NCBI RefSeq assembly: GCF_900117445.1
Contig: NZ_FPEJ01000003.1
Span: 372,001-436,000, forward strand
DNA from: Hyphomicrobium sp. NDB2Meth4
GTDB taxonomy: Bacteria > Pseudomonadota > Alphaproteobacteria > Rhizobiales > Hyphomicrobiaceae
DNA: 64,000 nt
Reading direction: 5' to 3'
Shown: piece after piece, positions 1-8,779 of the stretch
Numbering within the stretch: position 1 is the first letter of the stretch
How the letters are laid out: the number at the start of each line of letters is the position of its first letter
Translations under genes and position numbers: made by a program
Notes under the pieces: model-generated
Seen by the model: only the letters and a program-made list of their open reading frames with translations
What the model was told of the DNA's origin: nothing
Databases searched by the model: none

Positions 1-373
1 TGTGGAGCTTCAGGAACGCGATGAGGTCTTTGCGCTCGGCTTCGTTCTTGATGCCGGGGAACGCCATCACATTGTTGGGCACGAACCTGTCCGGCGTTTC
101 GAGGTACTTGGACAGATTATCTTCCGTCCAGACGATGCCCTTGCTGCCAGCTTCCTTCATGGCATCTGAATAATTGAAGCCCGGTGCAGCCCCGGCCTTA
201 CGCCCCACCACGCCAGTTAGCGCAGGACCAGCCTTATTCTTGGCGTCCGGCCCAATGGCGTGGCACGCGCGGCACCGCTTGAACACCGCTTCACCCTTGG
301 AGGCGTCTTGCGCGGCGGCGGGCAAGCCAGCGACAAGCAACGCCACCGCTGCAAATAGTCCCCTGCACGTCAT
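1..373 (-). CDS. c-type cytochrome (cytochrome c2/c550 type), 3' end cut by window edge
   Basis: Exported single-haem electron carrier. The reading frame starts with ATG at 373 on the minus strand behind a GGGAGGA ribosome site. Residues 1-21 are a signal peptide ending in AAA. The haem motif CRACH is at residues 34-38 and the likely axial methionine is Met103 in NNVMAFPG, the usual layout of class I cytochromes c; the motif YLETPDRFVPN just before it is typical of cytochrome c2. The frame is open for 124 codons to the window edge, so only the last few residues are missing. It is divergent from glcD, separated by about 317 bases. A role as periplasmic shuttle is known for the family; a link to glycolate oxidation is only suggested by position. 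Confidence 0.9.
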   Translation of the reverse strand, partial: MTCRGLFAAVALLVAGLPAAAQDASKGEAVFKRCRACHAIGPDAKNKAGPALTGVVGRKAGAAPGFNYSDAMKEAGSKGIVWTEDNLSKYLETPDRFVPNNVMAFPGIKNEAERKDLIAFLKLH

Positions 374-690
374 GCCGTCCTCCCGTTCCACGCAGATCAG
401 CAAATGCGCAGCCTGCGATCAAGGCCATTTGACGCCCTATCAGCGGCCGACAGCACCAGTCCAGCCGGCCAAAGAAAGAGCAAGCTATTGGGTAGCAAGC
501 GAATTGGGTTATCATTGGACGCTAGTGATAAGGTATCGGTTCATCGGGCGAAAAGCTGTAGTGTCAGCCCGAGATCGCTCAAAGCCCAAAGGCCGCCGCT
601 GAAAGCCAGTGGCCGCCAAACTGCGGTACGCGTAAGTCACATACGTGTATGCCTATCGCCGTTACTGGAACTGCCACGCCGGAGAAACGC
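374..690. other. Intergenic region between divergent cytochrome c and glcD
   Basis: 317 bases without a supported gene. It should contain the two divergent promoters. The stretch around 470-560 is poorer in G+C than the flanking genes and holds the TTATCA...TGATAA palindrome listed separately. No structured RNA or small gene with a good ribosome site was found. Confidence 0.6.
509..531. promoter_or_regulatory. Possible operator palindrome upstream of glcD
   Basis: TTATCA at 509-514 and TGATAA at 526-531 form inverted 6-base half-sites separated by 11 bases, in the A/T-richer part of the gap between the cytochrome c gene and glcD. The size would suit a dimeric repressor or activator, but half-sites this short also arise by chance. 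No regulator gene lies next to it. Confidence 0.25.
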
Positions 691-2157
691 ATGACGCTGT
701 CGAGGATGCCGGAACCAGACCGGGCTGTGCTCGACCGGAGAGACTCCATCGTCAAGGACCTGGAGGCGCTCATCGGTGTCGATGGCGTGATTTCCGAGGA
801 GGAGGGCCGTCGCGCGTTCGAGGCTGATGCGCTGACCGCCTATCGCCAGGCGCCGCTCGCCGTCGCCCTTCCGCGCTCCACCGAGGACGTCTCCAAGATC
901 CTGAGGTACTGCAATCAGAATGGCGTGCGCGTCGTACCGCGCGGCGCCGGCACCTCGCTCTGCGGCGGCGCGCTTCCGACCGCCGACTCGATCGTCATCG
1001 GCACCTCGCGCATGAACCGCGTGATCGAGACCGATTTTATCAACCGCACCATCACCGTGGAGTGCGGCATCACCAATCTCGCCATCACCGACGCGGTCTC
1101 CGCCGAAGGCTTCTTCTACGCGCCCGACCCATCGAGCCAGCTCGCCTGCACCGTCGGCGGCAACGTCGCCATGAACTCCGGCGGCGCCCACTGCCTGAAG
1201 TACGGCGTAACGACCAACAACGTGCTCGGCCTCAAGATGGTGCTCGTCGATGGCGAGATCGTAGAGATCGGCGGCGCCTATCCCGACTCTGAAGGTTATG
1301 ACTTCCTCGCCCTCGTCGTCGGATCGGAGGGCCAGTTCGGCATCGTCACCGAGGCAACGCTGAAGATCGTGCCCAAACCCGAGTCCGCGCGCCCAGTCAT
1401 GCTCGGATTTTCCTCGTGCGAAGCTGCCGGCCAATGCGTCGCCGCCATCATCGGCTCCGGCATTATCCCCGTCGCCATCGAATATATGGACCGGCCAGCC
1501 ATCGCTGTTTGCGAGGCTTACGCCAAGGCCGGCTATCCACTCGACGTCGAAGCCCTGCTCATCGTCGAGGTCGAGGGCTACGAGGATGAAACCACGCGCC
1601 TGCTGCGCGACATCGTCGACATCGCCCGATCGTTCGATCCGCAGGTCATTGAGGCCAGCACCTCGGCCGAGCACAGCGCCCGCATTTGGAAGGGCCGCAA
1701 AGCCGCGTTCGGCGCGATGGGCCGCATCTCCGATTATTACTGCATGGACGGCACCATTCCGCTCGCGCGCCTGCCGGAGGTGCTGAGCCGCATCGCCCAG
1801 ATCTGCGCCGAGCATCGCCTCAAGGTCGCCAACGTTTTCCACGCCGGCGATGGAAACCTGCATCCGCTCATCCTCTACAATGCCAACGATCAGGACGAGT
1901 CGAACCGGGCTGAGTTGGCCGGCGCCGAGATTCTGAAACTGTGCGTAGCAGTCGGCGGCTGCCTTACGGGCGAGCACGGAGTCGGCATCGAGAAGCGCGA
2001 TTTGATGGAAGTGCAGTTTTCCCCATCCGATCTCGCGGTCCAGATGCGCATTAAAAGTGTTTTCGATCCGGGCTGGCTCTTGAACCCGGGTAAGGTCTTC
2101 CCGCTCAGCGTGCTCGAAGCCAGCGGCGAGCGTCCGGCTGCAGATCAGGCAGCCTGA
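691..2157 (+). CDS. glcD: Glycolate dehydrogenase, FAD subunit GlcD
   Basis: FAD-linked subunit of the three-part glycolate dehydrogenase, which oxidises glycolate to glyoxylate and passes electrons to the membrane chain. The N-terminal PCMH-type FAD domain shows PRGAGTSLCGG at residues 83-93 and VGGNVAMNSGG further on. The C-terminal FAD-oxidase domain carries HAGDGNLHP near residue 385 and GEHGVGIEK near 427, both hallmarks of the GlcD/D-lactate dehydrogenase family. I chose ATG 691 because GGAGAAACGC sits directly upstream; an in-frame ATG at 649 has no ribosome site. The 488 residues fit the family (about 499 in E. coli). It heads glcD-glcE-glcF with a 10-base gap to glcE. A D-lactate or D-2-hydroxyglutarate substrate is possible, but the E and F partners favour glycolate. 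Confidence 0.93.
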   Translation: MTLSRMPEPDRAVLDRRDSIVKDLEALIGVDGVISEEEGRRAFEADALTAYRQAPLAVALPRSTEDVSKILRYCNQNGVRVVPRGAGTSLCGGALPTADSIVIGTSRMNRVIETDFINRTITVECGITNLAITDAVSAEGFFYAPDPSSQLACTVGGNVAMNSGGAHCLKYGVTTNNVLGLKMVLVDGEIVEIGGAYPDSEGYDFLALVVGSEGQFGIVTEATLKIVPKPESARPVMLGFSSCEAAGQCVAAIIGSGIIPVAIEYMDRPAIAVCEAYAKAGYPLDVEALLIVEVEGYEDETTRLLRDIVDIARSFDPQVIEASTSAEHSARIWKGRKAAFGAMGRISDYYCMDGTIPLARLPEVLSRIAQICAEHRLKVANVFHAGDGNLHPLILYNANDQDESNRAELAGAEILKLCVAVGGCLTGEHGVGIEKRDLMEVQFSPSDLAVQMRIKSVFDPGWLLNPGKVFPLSVLEASGERPAADQAA

Positions 2158-2167
2158 GGAGAGAGAA

Positions 2168-3391
2168 TTGAGCGACGTGCAACGCCCCGGCGCCGACTGG
2201 GAGCTTCAATTTGTCATCGCAGGCTGCGTGGAAAAGCGCCTGCCGATCGAGATTGTCGGCTCCGGCAGCAAACGCGCGATCGGACGCCCTGTCGACGGCG
2301 TCGTCACCATCACTACAGCTTCGCTGCGCGGTATTTCGTTGTATGAGCCCAATGAGCTGGTGATGTCGGCGCGCGCCGGCACGCCGCTATCGCAGATCGA
2401 GGCAGAACTGGCCGCGCGCGGGCAGATGCTGCCCTTCGAGCCCATCGACCTCGGCCCCACGACCGGTGGCCCGCAAGGCTCACAAACAATCGGCGCCGTG
2501 TTTGCAACCAACATGTCCGGCGCTCGCCGGGTCCTTTACGGAGCCGCGCGCGATCACCTCCTCGGCGTCAGAGGCGTCAACGGCCGCGCCGAGCTGTTCC
2601 AGGCCGGCGGCCGCGTGATGAAGAACGTCACCGGCTACGACATCACCCGCGGTCTCACGGGAAGCTGGGGCACGCTCGCCGCGCTCACCGAGGTGACCTT
2701 CAAGGTCATTCCCTGGCCGGAAACGTCCGTAACAATCATCTACCTCGGCCTGCCGGACAATCTCGCGATCGAGCTGCTGTCAGCCGCGATGATGATGCCC
2801 GTCGAGGTCTCGGGCGCCGTGCACCTCCCCGCCCCGGTCGCCGCACGTCTCAACCACCCGGGTCTCAAGACCCTCAATAAATCCATTACCGCCCTGCGCC
2901 TGGAAAACTTCGCCTCCGCAGTCGCCGGCCGCAAGCAGCGCCTGAAAGAGACGTTGAAGGTCTATGGCAAGGCGCTCGAGCTCGAGCATCGCGAGACGCT
3001 CGAGTTCTGGAACGAGCTGCGGCGCCTGTCGGTCATGCCCCACAATCGCCAGACGCTCCTCTGGCGCATCTCCACCAAAGCAACGACCGCTCCCAAGCTC
3101 GTCTCGGCCATCAAGCGTTATATGCCCGCCGAAGCCTATTACGACTGGGGCGGCTCCCTCATCTGGCTCGAAGTGCCGTCCGCCGCCGACGCCGGCACCG
3201 CCGAAATCCGCCGCGTCACCGCCATCCATGGCGGTCACGCCATGCTAATCCGCGCTGAACCGGCCGTCCGCGCAGCGGTGGAAGTCTTCCAGCCCTTGAG
3301 CCCGCCGCTCGAACGGCTTACCCGTGGTCTCAAAGCCGCTTTCGATCCGGCCGGCATTCTCAACCCCGGCCGCATGTACGCCAACTTGTGA
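2168..3391 (+). CDS. glcE: Glycolate dehydrogenase, FAD-binding subunit GlcE
   Basis: Second flavin-type subunit of glycolate dehydrogenase. It is 407 residues with one PCMH-like FAD-binding domain in the N-terminal half. The motif TTGGPQGSQTIGAVFATNMSG near residues 98-118 matches the FAD loop, and VMKNVTGYDITRGLTGSWG follows, which is highly characteristic of GlcE. The C-terminus FDPAGILNPGRMY mirrors the end of GlcD, as expected for these paralogues. The start is TTG at 2168, supported by GGAGAGAGAA immediately upstream and a 10-base gap after the glcD stop; no nearby ATG conserves the N-terminus. Translation is probably coupled within the glcDEF operon. Confidence 0.92.
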   Translation: MSDVQRPGADWELQFVIAGCVEKRLPIEIVGSGSKRAIGRPVDGVVTITTASLRGISLYEPNELVMSARAGTPLSQIEAELAARGQMLPFEPIDLGPTTGGPQGSQTIGAVFATNMSGARRVLYGAARDHLLGVRGVNGRAELFQAGGRVMKNVTGYDITRGLTGSWGTLAALTEVTFKVIPWPETSVTIIYLGLPDNLAIELLSAAMMMPVEVSGAVHLPAPVAARLNHPGLKTLNKSITALRLENFASAVAGRKQRLKETLKVYGKALELEHRETLEFWNELRRLSVMPHNRQTLLWRISTKATTAPKLVSAIKRYMPAEAYYDWGGSLIWLEVPSAADAGTAEIRRVTAIHGGHAMLIRAEPAVRAAVEVFQPLSPPLERLTRGLKAAFDPAGILNPGRMYANL

Positions 3392-3406
3392 AGGCACGCC
3401 CAGCGC

Positions 3407-4774
3407 ATGCAGACGAACTTCACGCCTGAGCAACTGAGCAACGCGCGCATCGCGGAAGCCGAGTCCATTCTGCGCCGCTGCGTGCATTGCGGCCTGTGCA
3501 CCGCCACGTGCCCCACCTACGTGCTGCTGGGCGACGAACGCGACAGCCCGCGCGGGCGCATCTACTTGATCAAGGACATGCTGGAGGACAACGCGCCCGC
3601 CAGCAAGGAAGTGCAGCATCACCTCGATCGCTGCCTCTCGTGCTTGTCGTGCATGTCGACCTGCCCCAGTGGCGTCGACTACATGCACCTGATCGACCTC
3701 GCCCGCGCCTATGTCGAGCAGACCGCGTCGCGCCCATTCAAGGAGCGTCTCGTCCGACGCCTGTTGGCCGGCATCCTGCCCTACCCCGAGCGCTTCCGCT
3801 TCGCCATCCGCCTCGCTCCGCTCGGTCGCCCATGGACCAAGATGCTGCGCCGCTTCGGCTTCGAGCAGCTCGCCGCCATGATCGATCTGGCTCCCGCCGT
3901 CCTGCCGCCATCGCCGAAGTTCGAGGGCCCCGGCACCGCCGCAACCGAGGACGAGCGCCGCGCACGCGTCATCATGCTGGCCGGTTGCGCGCAGCAGGTG
4001 CTGCGCCCCGGCATCAACGATTCCACCATTCGCTTGCTGGCCCGCCGTGGTGTCGATGTCGTCGTCGCATCAGGGTCGGGCTGCTGCGGCGCGCTCACCT
4101 ACCACCTCGGCGACGAAGCCGGCGCCATCGAGTTCGCTAAGCGCAATGTGGATGCCTGGACGAAGGAACTCGCCAAGGGCCCGGTCGACGCCATCATCTC
4201 CAACGCGTCGGGCTGTGGCACTACGATCAAGGACTACGGCCACATGCTGAAGCGCGAGCCGGAATATGCCGCCCGCGCTGCGCGCATTTCCGCACTCGCC
4301 CGCGACGTGTCCGAATTCCTCGGCGCCTACGAGCTTGGACCGCCCAAGCGCTGGTCGTCGCTGCGCGTTGCCTATCACCCCGCGTGCTCGCTGCAGCACG
4401 GGCAGCGCATCAAGGAACAGCCGCGCGATCTGCTCTCCAAGGCCGGCTACAGCGTTGTCGACATCCCTGAGTCGCACATCTGCTGCGGGTCGGCCGGCAC
4501 CTATAACATCATGCAGCCAGAGATCGCCGGCGCCCTGCGCGACCGCAAGTCCAAGAACATCAAGCGCATCAAGCCCGACCTCGTCGCCGCGGGCAACATC
4601 GGCTGCATCTCGCAGCTTTCCGGACAGGTCGACGTCCCCGTGGTGCATACGGTGGAGCTGTTGGATTGGGCCTACGGCGGTCCTGTGCCGCGCGGTCTGG
4701 AGCCCTTAGCGCGCTTCGTTTCCAACGTCCCCGAGCCAAAGCAACGGCGCGCCGAGGACTTCATCCACGCCTGA
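3407..4774 (+). CDS. glcF: Glycolate dehydrogenase, iron-sulfur subunit GlcF
   Basis: Iron-sulfur subunit that takes electrons from the flavin subunits to the quinone pool. Two ferredoxin-type [4Fe-4S] motifs are visible: Cys25, 28, 31 and 35, and Cys76, 79, 82 and 86, each in a CxxCxxCxxxCP pattern. The C-terminal half holds two CCG-type domains, with AGCAQQVL and GSGCCGAL in the first and HPACSLQHGQ and CCGSAGTYN in the second. These CCG repeats also occur in HdrB and LutA and bind clusters or act as the membrane-side electron exit. At 455 residues it is slightly longer than E. coli GlcF (407), with an added tail. It lies 15 bases after glcE. Confidence 0.94.
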   Translation: MQTNFTPEQLSNARIAEAESILRRCVHCGLCTATCPTYVLLGDERDSPRGRIYLIKDMLEDNAPASKEVQHHLDRCLSCLSCMSTCPSGVDYMHLIDLARAYVEQTASRPFKERLVRRLLAGILPYPERFRFAIRLAPLGRPWTKMLRRFGFEQLAAMIDLAPAVLPPSPKFEGPGTAATEDERRARVIMLAGCAQQVLRPGINDSTIRLLARRGVDVVVASGSGCCGALTYHLGDEAGAIEFAKRNVDAWTKELAKGPVDAIISNASGCGTTIKDYGHMLKREPEYAARAARISALARDVSEFLGAYELGPPKRWSSLRVAYHPACSLQHGQRIKEQPRDLLSKAGYSVVDIPESHICCGSAGTYNIMQPEIAGALRDRKSKNIKRIKPDLVAAGNIGCISQLSGQVDVPVVHTVELLDWAYGGPVPRGLEPLARFVSNVPEPKQRRAEDFIHA

Positions 4775-4823
4775 GGTGGCCTGTCTCTCAACTGCGGCTC
4801 TGCTACGCAGGGGCTGATGCCAT

Positions 4824-5666
4824 TTGCCTGAAATGCAAAATCAAGAAGCACACTTCATCAAGGTAGATTCCCGCCACCAGTCCGGCCCCTTCGACATCAT
4901 CGGCGACGTGCACGGTTGCATCGATGAACTGACGACGCTGCTGCAACAGCTCGGATACGGCGTACGCTTCGCGGGCACGGGAAACGACCGCCGCGCAGTG
5001 ACCAGCACACCGGCCGGACGCCGCGTTTTGTTTGTCGGCGATCTCGTTGACCGCGGCCCCAATTCACCCGACGTGCTGCGCCTCGTCATGGATATGGCGG
5101 CCGCCGGACATGCGCACACCGTCGCCGGCAATCACGACCACAAGTTCCTGCGTTGGCTCAAGGGCAACAAGGTCAAGATCAGTAGCGGCCTCGAGCGCAC
5201 CATCGCCCAGCTCGAAGGCGAACCCGATGCCTTCAAGGCGCGCACGCTCGAATTTCTCAACCGCTTGCCCAGCCACGCCTGGCTAGACGCGGGCCGCCTC
5301 GCCATCGCCCACGCCGGCATCAAGGAAAGCATGCTCGGGCGCACATATCCGCGCGCACACGAGTTCGGACTATTCGGCGACACCTCGGGCCGCGTCGGCC
5401 CCGATGGCCTCGCCGAGCGCTTCAACTGGGCAGCCGACTACCGTGGCAATACCGCCATAGTCTATGGCCACACGCCGGTCGCCGAGGCACAATGGCTGAA
5501 CAACACCTTGTGCATCGATACTGGCTGCGTTTTTGGCGGCAAGCTGACGGCCCTGCGCTGGCCAGAGCGCCAGATCGTCTCCGTGCCGGCCCTCGGCACC
5601 TACGCCGAGTTGAAGCGCCCCTTCGGTCACCCGCCAGCACGCCCGGCTAAGCCCTCTGAGCGCTGA
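4824..5666 (+). CDS. Metallophosphoesterase of the PPP family
   Basis: Two-metal phosphatase of the calcineurin-like PPP family. The sequence has all metal-binding blocks: GDVHG at residues 27-31, GDLVDRGPNS from 72, GNHDHKF from 102, AHAGI near 163 and YGHTPV near 214. The extended GNHDHKFLRWLKG block resembles the phosphatase half of bacterial polynucleotide kinase-phosphatase and PrpA-like proteins, so the substrate could be a phosphoprotein, a nucleotide or a dinucleoside polyphosphate. The start is probably TTG at 4824, with GGGG about 10 bases upstream; an ATG at 4833 is an alternative without a ribosome site. It follows glcF by 49 bases on the same strand, but nothing in the protein ties it to glycolate. 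Confidence 0.85.
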   Translation: MPEMQNQEAHFIKVDSRHQSGPFDIIGDVHGCIDELTTLLQQLGYGVRFAGTGNDRRAVTSTPAGRRVLFVGDLVDRGPNSPDVLRLVMDMAAAGHAHTVAGNHDHKFLRWLKGNKVKISSGLERTIAQLEGEPDAFKARTLEFLNRLPSHAWLDAGRLAIAHAGIKESMLGRTYPRAHEFGLFGDTSGRVGPDGLAERFNWAADYRGNTAIVYGHTPVAEAQWLNNTLCIDTGCVFGGKLTALRWPERQIVSVPALGTYAELKRPFGHPPARPAKPSER

Positions 5667-5738
5667 TCCGATTGCGTAACAGTCTTAAGCCGCTATAACG
5701 CGCAAAACCCGCGCACACCGGCGCCGAGCAAGCACACA

Positions 5739-7223
5739 ATGAGCAAGCAAAAGAAAGATCAGCGGCCGACGCCGCGCCTCCCGCGCGGTCTGCGCGACAT
5801 CGAGGCCACCGAGCTGCGCCAGCAGCAGGCGATGCTGTCGAAGATCCGCGAGGTGTACGAGCGCTACGGCTTCGAGCCGCTCGAAACACCGGTCTTTGAA
5901 TATACCGATGCGCTCGGCAAGTTCCTCCCCGACCAGGATCGCCCCAACGCTGGCGTGTTCTCGCTTCAGGACGAGGACGAGCAATGGATGAGCCTGCGCT
6001 ACGATCTCACCGCGCCGCTCGCCCGGTACGTCGCCCAGCACTTCCAATTTCTGCCCAAGCCCTTCCGCCGCTACGCGGTCGGCAGCGTCTTCCGCAACGA
6101 AAAGCCCGGCCCCGGGCGCTTCCGCCAGTTCACCCAGTTCGACGCCGATACCGTGGGCGCTGAAAGCGTCGCCGCCGACGCCGAAATGCTGATGCTTGCC
6201 GCCGACACGCTCGAAGCGCTCGGCATCAAGCGCGGCGACTACGTTGTCAAAGTATCGAACCGCAAGATCCTAGACGGCCTGCGCGAGATCGTCGGCCTCA
6301 GCGGCGATGATAACGATGCGCGCTGGCTCATCGCCATGCGCGCGCTCGACAAACTCGACCGCCTCGGTCCGGCCGGTGTGCGCGAGCTGCTCGGCAAAGG
6401 CCGCAAAGACGAAAGCGGCGACTTCACCACCGGCGCCGAGCTCGAAGCTTCGGCCATCGACACCATCATGAGCGTGTTCGAAACGGCGTCCGGCGACAAG
6501 CTCGAAAAGCTCGAAAAGACGCTCGAGGGAAGCGCCGCAGGTGCCGCCGGACGCGACGAGCTGCAGCAAATTTCCGACCTCGTGCGCGGCGCCGGCTACG
6601 GCCCCGAACGAATCTCCATCGATCCCTCGGTCGTCCGCGGCCTCGAATATTACACCGGCCCCGTATTCGAGGCCGAGCTGACGTTCGAGGTGAAGGACGA
6701 AAAGGGCAACCCCGTCCGCTTCGGCTCCGTCGGCGGCGGCGGCCGCTACGACGACCTCGTGTCTCGCTTCACCGGTCAGAAGGTGCCCGCAACCGGCTTC
6801 TCCATCGGCGTCTCGCGCCTACAGGCCGCTCTTCTCGCCCTCCACAAGGACAAGGAAGCCGCACCCGACGGCCCCGTCATCGTCACTGTGATGGAGAAGG
6901 AGCGCCTCCCCGACTACCAGAAGATGGTTCAGGACCTGCGCGCCGCCGGCATCCGCGCCGAGCTCTACCTCGGCAACCCCAAGAAGTTCGGCAAGCAGCT
7001 CGAGTACGCCGACAAGCGTAACTCCCCCTGCGTCGTCATCCAGGGCTCTGATGAGCATGCCGCCGGCAACGTCACCCTCAAGGACCTCGTCGAGGGCGCC
7101 AAGGCCGCTGCAGCCATCAAGGACAACAAGGAGTGGAAGGAGCAGCGGCCCGCCCAGGTCACCGTGCCTGCCACCGACCTTATTTCCGAAGTGCGCAAAA
7201 TCCTGGCCCGCCACACCGGGTAG
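5739..7223 (+). CDS. hisS: Histidine--tRNA ligase
   Basis: Class II aminoacyl-tRNA synthetase that charges tRNA-His in the cytoplasm. Motif 1 lies in the N-terminal region after LPRGLRDI, motif 2 is visible as [18 protein letters not shown], and the histidine-specific loops are [11 protein letters not shown] and GGGGRYDDL. The C-terminal anticodon-binding domain runs from about residue 385 ([15 protein letters not shown]). The length of 494 residues is longer than E. coli HisS (424) and fits the longer alphaproteobacterial form, with an insert around residues 205-285. No strong ribosome site precedes ATG 5739. Confidence 0.96.
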   Translation: MSKQKKDQRPTPRLPRGLRDIEATELRQQQAMLSKIREVYERYGFEPLETPVFEYTDALGKFLPDQDRPNAGVFSLQDEDEQWMSLRYDLTAPLARYVAQHFQFLPKPFRRYAVGSVFRNEKPGPGRFRQFTQFDADTVGAESVAADAEMLMLAADTLEALGIKRGDYVVKVSNRKILDGLREIVGLSGDDNDARWLIAMRALDKLDRLGPAGVRELLGKGRKDESGDFTTGAELEASAIDTIMSVFETASGDKLEKLEKTLEGSAAGAAGRDELQQISDLVRGAGYGPERISIDPSVVRGLEYYTGPVFEAELTFEVKDEKGNPVRFGSVGGGGRYDDLVSRFTGQKVPATGFSIGVSRLQAALLALHKDKEAAPDGPVIVTVMEKERLPDYQKMVQDLRAAGIRAELYLGNPKKFGKQLEYADKRNSPCVVIQGSDEHAAGNVTLKDLVEGAKAAAAIKDNKEWKEQRPAQVTVPATDLISEVRKILARHTG

Positions 7224-7326
7224 AGGCCCGGGTCGGCTGATCCGGAACCAAGCACCGCAACGCCATATTTGCTCCCATCTCCGGCGCCAGCTAGGGTCTG
7301 CCGGGCAGCGATGGACACGCGGGAAC

Positions 7327-8292
7327 ATGCAGGCCGATTCAACCACAGTGCAGCAGAGCACACGAGTTGCGGATGCCCCGCTCAACAACTGGGTGGATCG
7401 CTACGCTCCCAGACCGATGCGCCCCTATTTGCGTCTCGCGCGCCTCGACCGCCCCATCGGCTTCTGGTTGCTGCTGCTGCCGTGCTGGTGGTCGGTCGGC
7501 CTCGCAGGCGTAAGCCTCAACCAGCCCTACCCTGACCCATGGCTGCTGATCCTGTTCGCCGTGGGCGCCCTTGCCATGCGTGCTTCCGGCTGCGCCTATA
7601 ACGACTACGTCGACCGCAACTACGACGCCCAGCTCCCGCGCACGGCCGGCCGCCCCATTCCTTCAGGTCAGGTCACGCCCGCCGAGGCCTTGGCCTTCGC
7701 CACGTTCTGCGCCTTCGCCGGCCTGCTGGTTCTGATCCAATTCAACGCATTCACCATCAAGCTCGGCGCGGCATCCCTGTTCCTCGTCGCGCTCTATCCG
7801 TTCATGAAGCGCTTCACGCACTGGCCGCAGTTCATACTCGGCCTTGCCTTCAACTGGGGCGCTCTGGTCGGCTGGACGGCCGTCACGGGCTCGCTCGGCC
7901 TCCCCGCACTGTTGCTCTATGCGGGCTCGGTGCTGTGGACCATCGGCTACGACACGATATATGCCCATCAAGACCGCGAGGATGATCTTCTTCTCGGCCT
8001 GCGCTCCACCGCCATCCGCTTTGGCGACAACACTATGACCTGGGTCGGCGGCTTCTATGCTGCCGCGGTCGTGCTGTGGCTGGCCGCCGGCTACATGGCC
8101 GGCACGCACCTAATTTACTTTACCGCTGTGGTTTTGGCCTCTCTGCAGATGGCCTGGCAGGTAACGACGCTCAACATCAACGATGGCGAGAATTGCCTGC
8201 GCCGCTTCCGCTCCAACCGCGACGTGGGGGTCGTCATCTTCATCGGCCTGGCCGCCGACACGATCCTGTCGTGGATGGCGGGCCTCAGTTAA
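7327..8292 (+). CDS. ubiA: 4-hydroxybenzoate polyprenyltransferase UbiA
   Basis: Integral membrane prenyltransferase that joins the polyprenyl chain to 4-hydroxybenzoate in ubiquinone synthesis. Both aspartate-rich motifs needed to bind the Mg-pyrophosphate are present: NDYVDRNYD at residues 92-100 and DREDD near 218-222 in a YxxxDxxxD context. About eight hydrophobic helices are visible, starting near residue 45 (GFWLLLLPCWWSVG). ATG 7327 gives a 321-residue protein; the open frame extends further upstream into hisS but that extension is Pro/Arg-rich and looks non-coding. A hairpin follows about 20 bases after the stop. Confidence 0.95.
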   Translation: MQADSTTVQQSTRVADAPLNNWVDRYAPRPMRPYLRLARLDRPIGFWLLLLPCWWSVGLAGVSLNQPYPDPWLLILFAVGALAMRASGCAYNDYVDRNYDAQLPRTAGRPIPSGQVTPAEALAFATFCAFAGLLVLIQFNAFTIKLGAASLFLVALYPFMKRFTHWPQFILGLAFNWGALVGWTAVTGSLGLPALLLYAGSVLWTIGYDTIYAHQDREDDLLLGLRSTAIRFGDNTMTWVGGFYAAAVVLWLAAGYMAGTHLIYFTAVVLASLQMAWQVTTLNINDGENCLRRFRSNRDVGVVIFIGLAADTILSWMAGLS

Positions 8293-8313
8293 GCATGTCG
8301 CAAGCGTTAAGCA

Positions 8314-8352
8314 ATTTCGGCTTGAACCCGTGCCGCGGATTCAAGCCGAAAT
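8314..8352. repeat. Perfect 13-bp inverted repeat downstream of ubiA
   Basis: ATTTCGGCTTGAA at 8314-8326 pairs perfectly with its complement at 8340-8352 around a 13-base G+C-rich loop, and two or three more pairs can form inside after one mismatch. There is no T-run on either side, so it is not a textbook intrinsic terminator. It could still end or protect the ubiA transcript, or be a REP-type repeat. The rest of the 235-base gap to the DUF4170 gene shows no gene. Confidence 0.7.
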
Positions 8353-8527
8353 GGGAAGCCTCGCCGTTGTCTTCAGAGCCAGCCGTCTTGTGCGACCGTG
8401 AAGGCAGAATGACACATCCGGCTTCCTGCCGCCTTAAAAGATAGCGTAAATTCGCCGTAACTTCGCGGCCTGTTCCGGCCGATGTTAGTAACTCATCATC
8501 AAAGCTTTGCACGGGGGATAATGCTTC

Positions 8528-8779
8528 ATGACCGACAAGACGCCGAAACAACTGCTGCACCTCGTGTTCGGCGGCGAGCTGACATCGCTCGATAGCGTCG
8601 AGTTCCGTGACCTCAAGGACCTCGACATCGTCGGCGTCTACCCCAACTACGCCGAAGCGCACGCCGCCTGGAAAGCAGCCGCGCAGCGCACGGTCGACAA
8701 CGCGATGATGCGTTACTTCGTCGTGCACATCCATCGCCTGCTCGAACCGGACGACGCCATCGTGAAGGCGTCCCCGTGA
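8528..8779 (+). CDS. DUF4170 domain protein
   Basis: Small cytoplasmic protein of 83 residues with the DUF4170 signature, including HLVFGGEL near the start, DIVGVYPNYAEAHAAWKAAAQ in the middle and a C-terminal YFVVHIHRLLEP. DUF4170 proteins are short conserved proteins of alphaproteobacteria usually found beside lipid A genes; their function is not known. Here the gene overlaps the next ABC transporter gene by four bases (GTGA), so the two are translationally coupled, which supports a shared envelope role. No signal peptide, membrane segment or cysteine is seen. The assignment is by pattern recognition and synteny. Confidence 0.85.
   Translation: MTDKTPKQLLHLVFGGELTSLDSVEFRDLKDLDIVGVYPNYAEAHAAWKAAAQRTVDNAMMRYFVVHIHRLLEPDDAIVKASP

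Noticed and set aside
637-1977. 446-codon open frame antisense to glcD
   Set aside because: It mirrors the high-GC third-position bias of glcD on the opposite strand; the translated sequence is Gly/Ala/Asp-rich without family features, while glcD is a certain gene.
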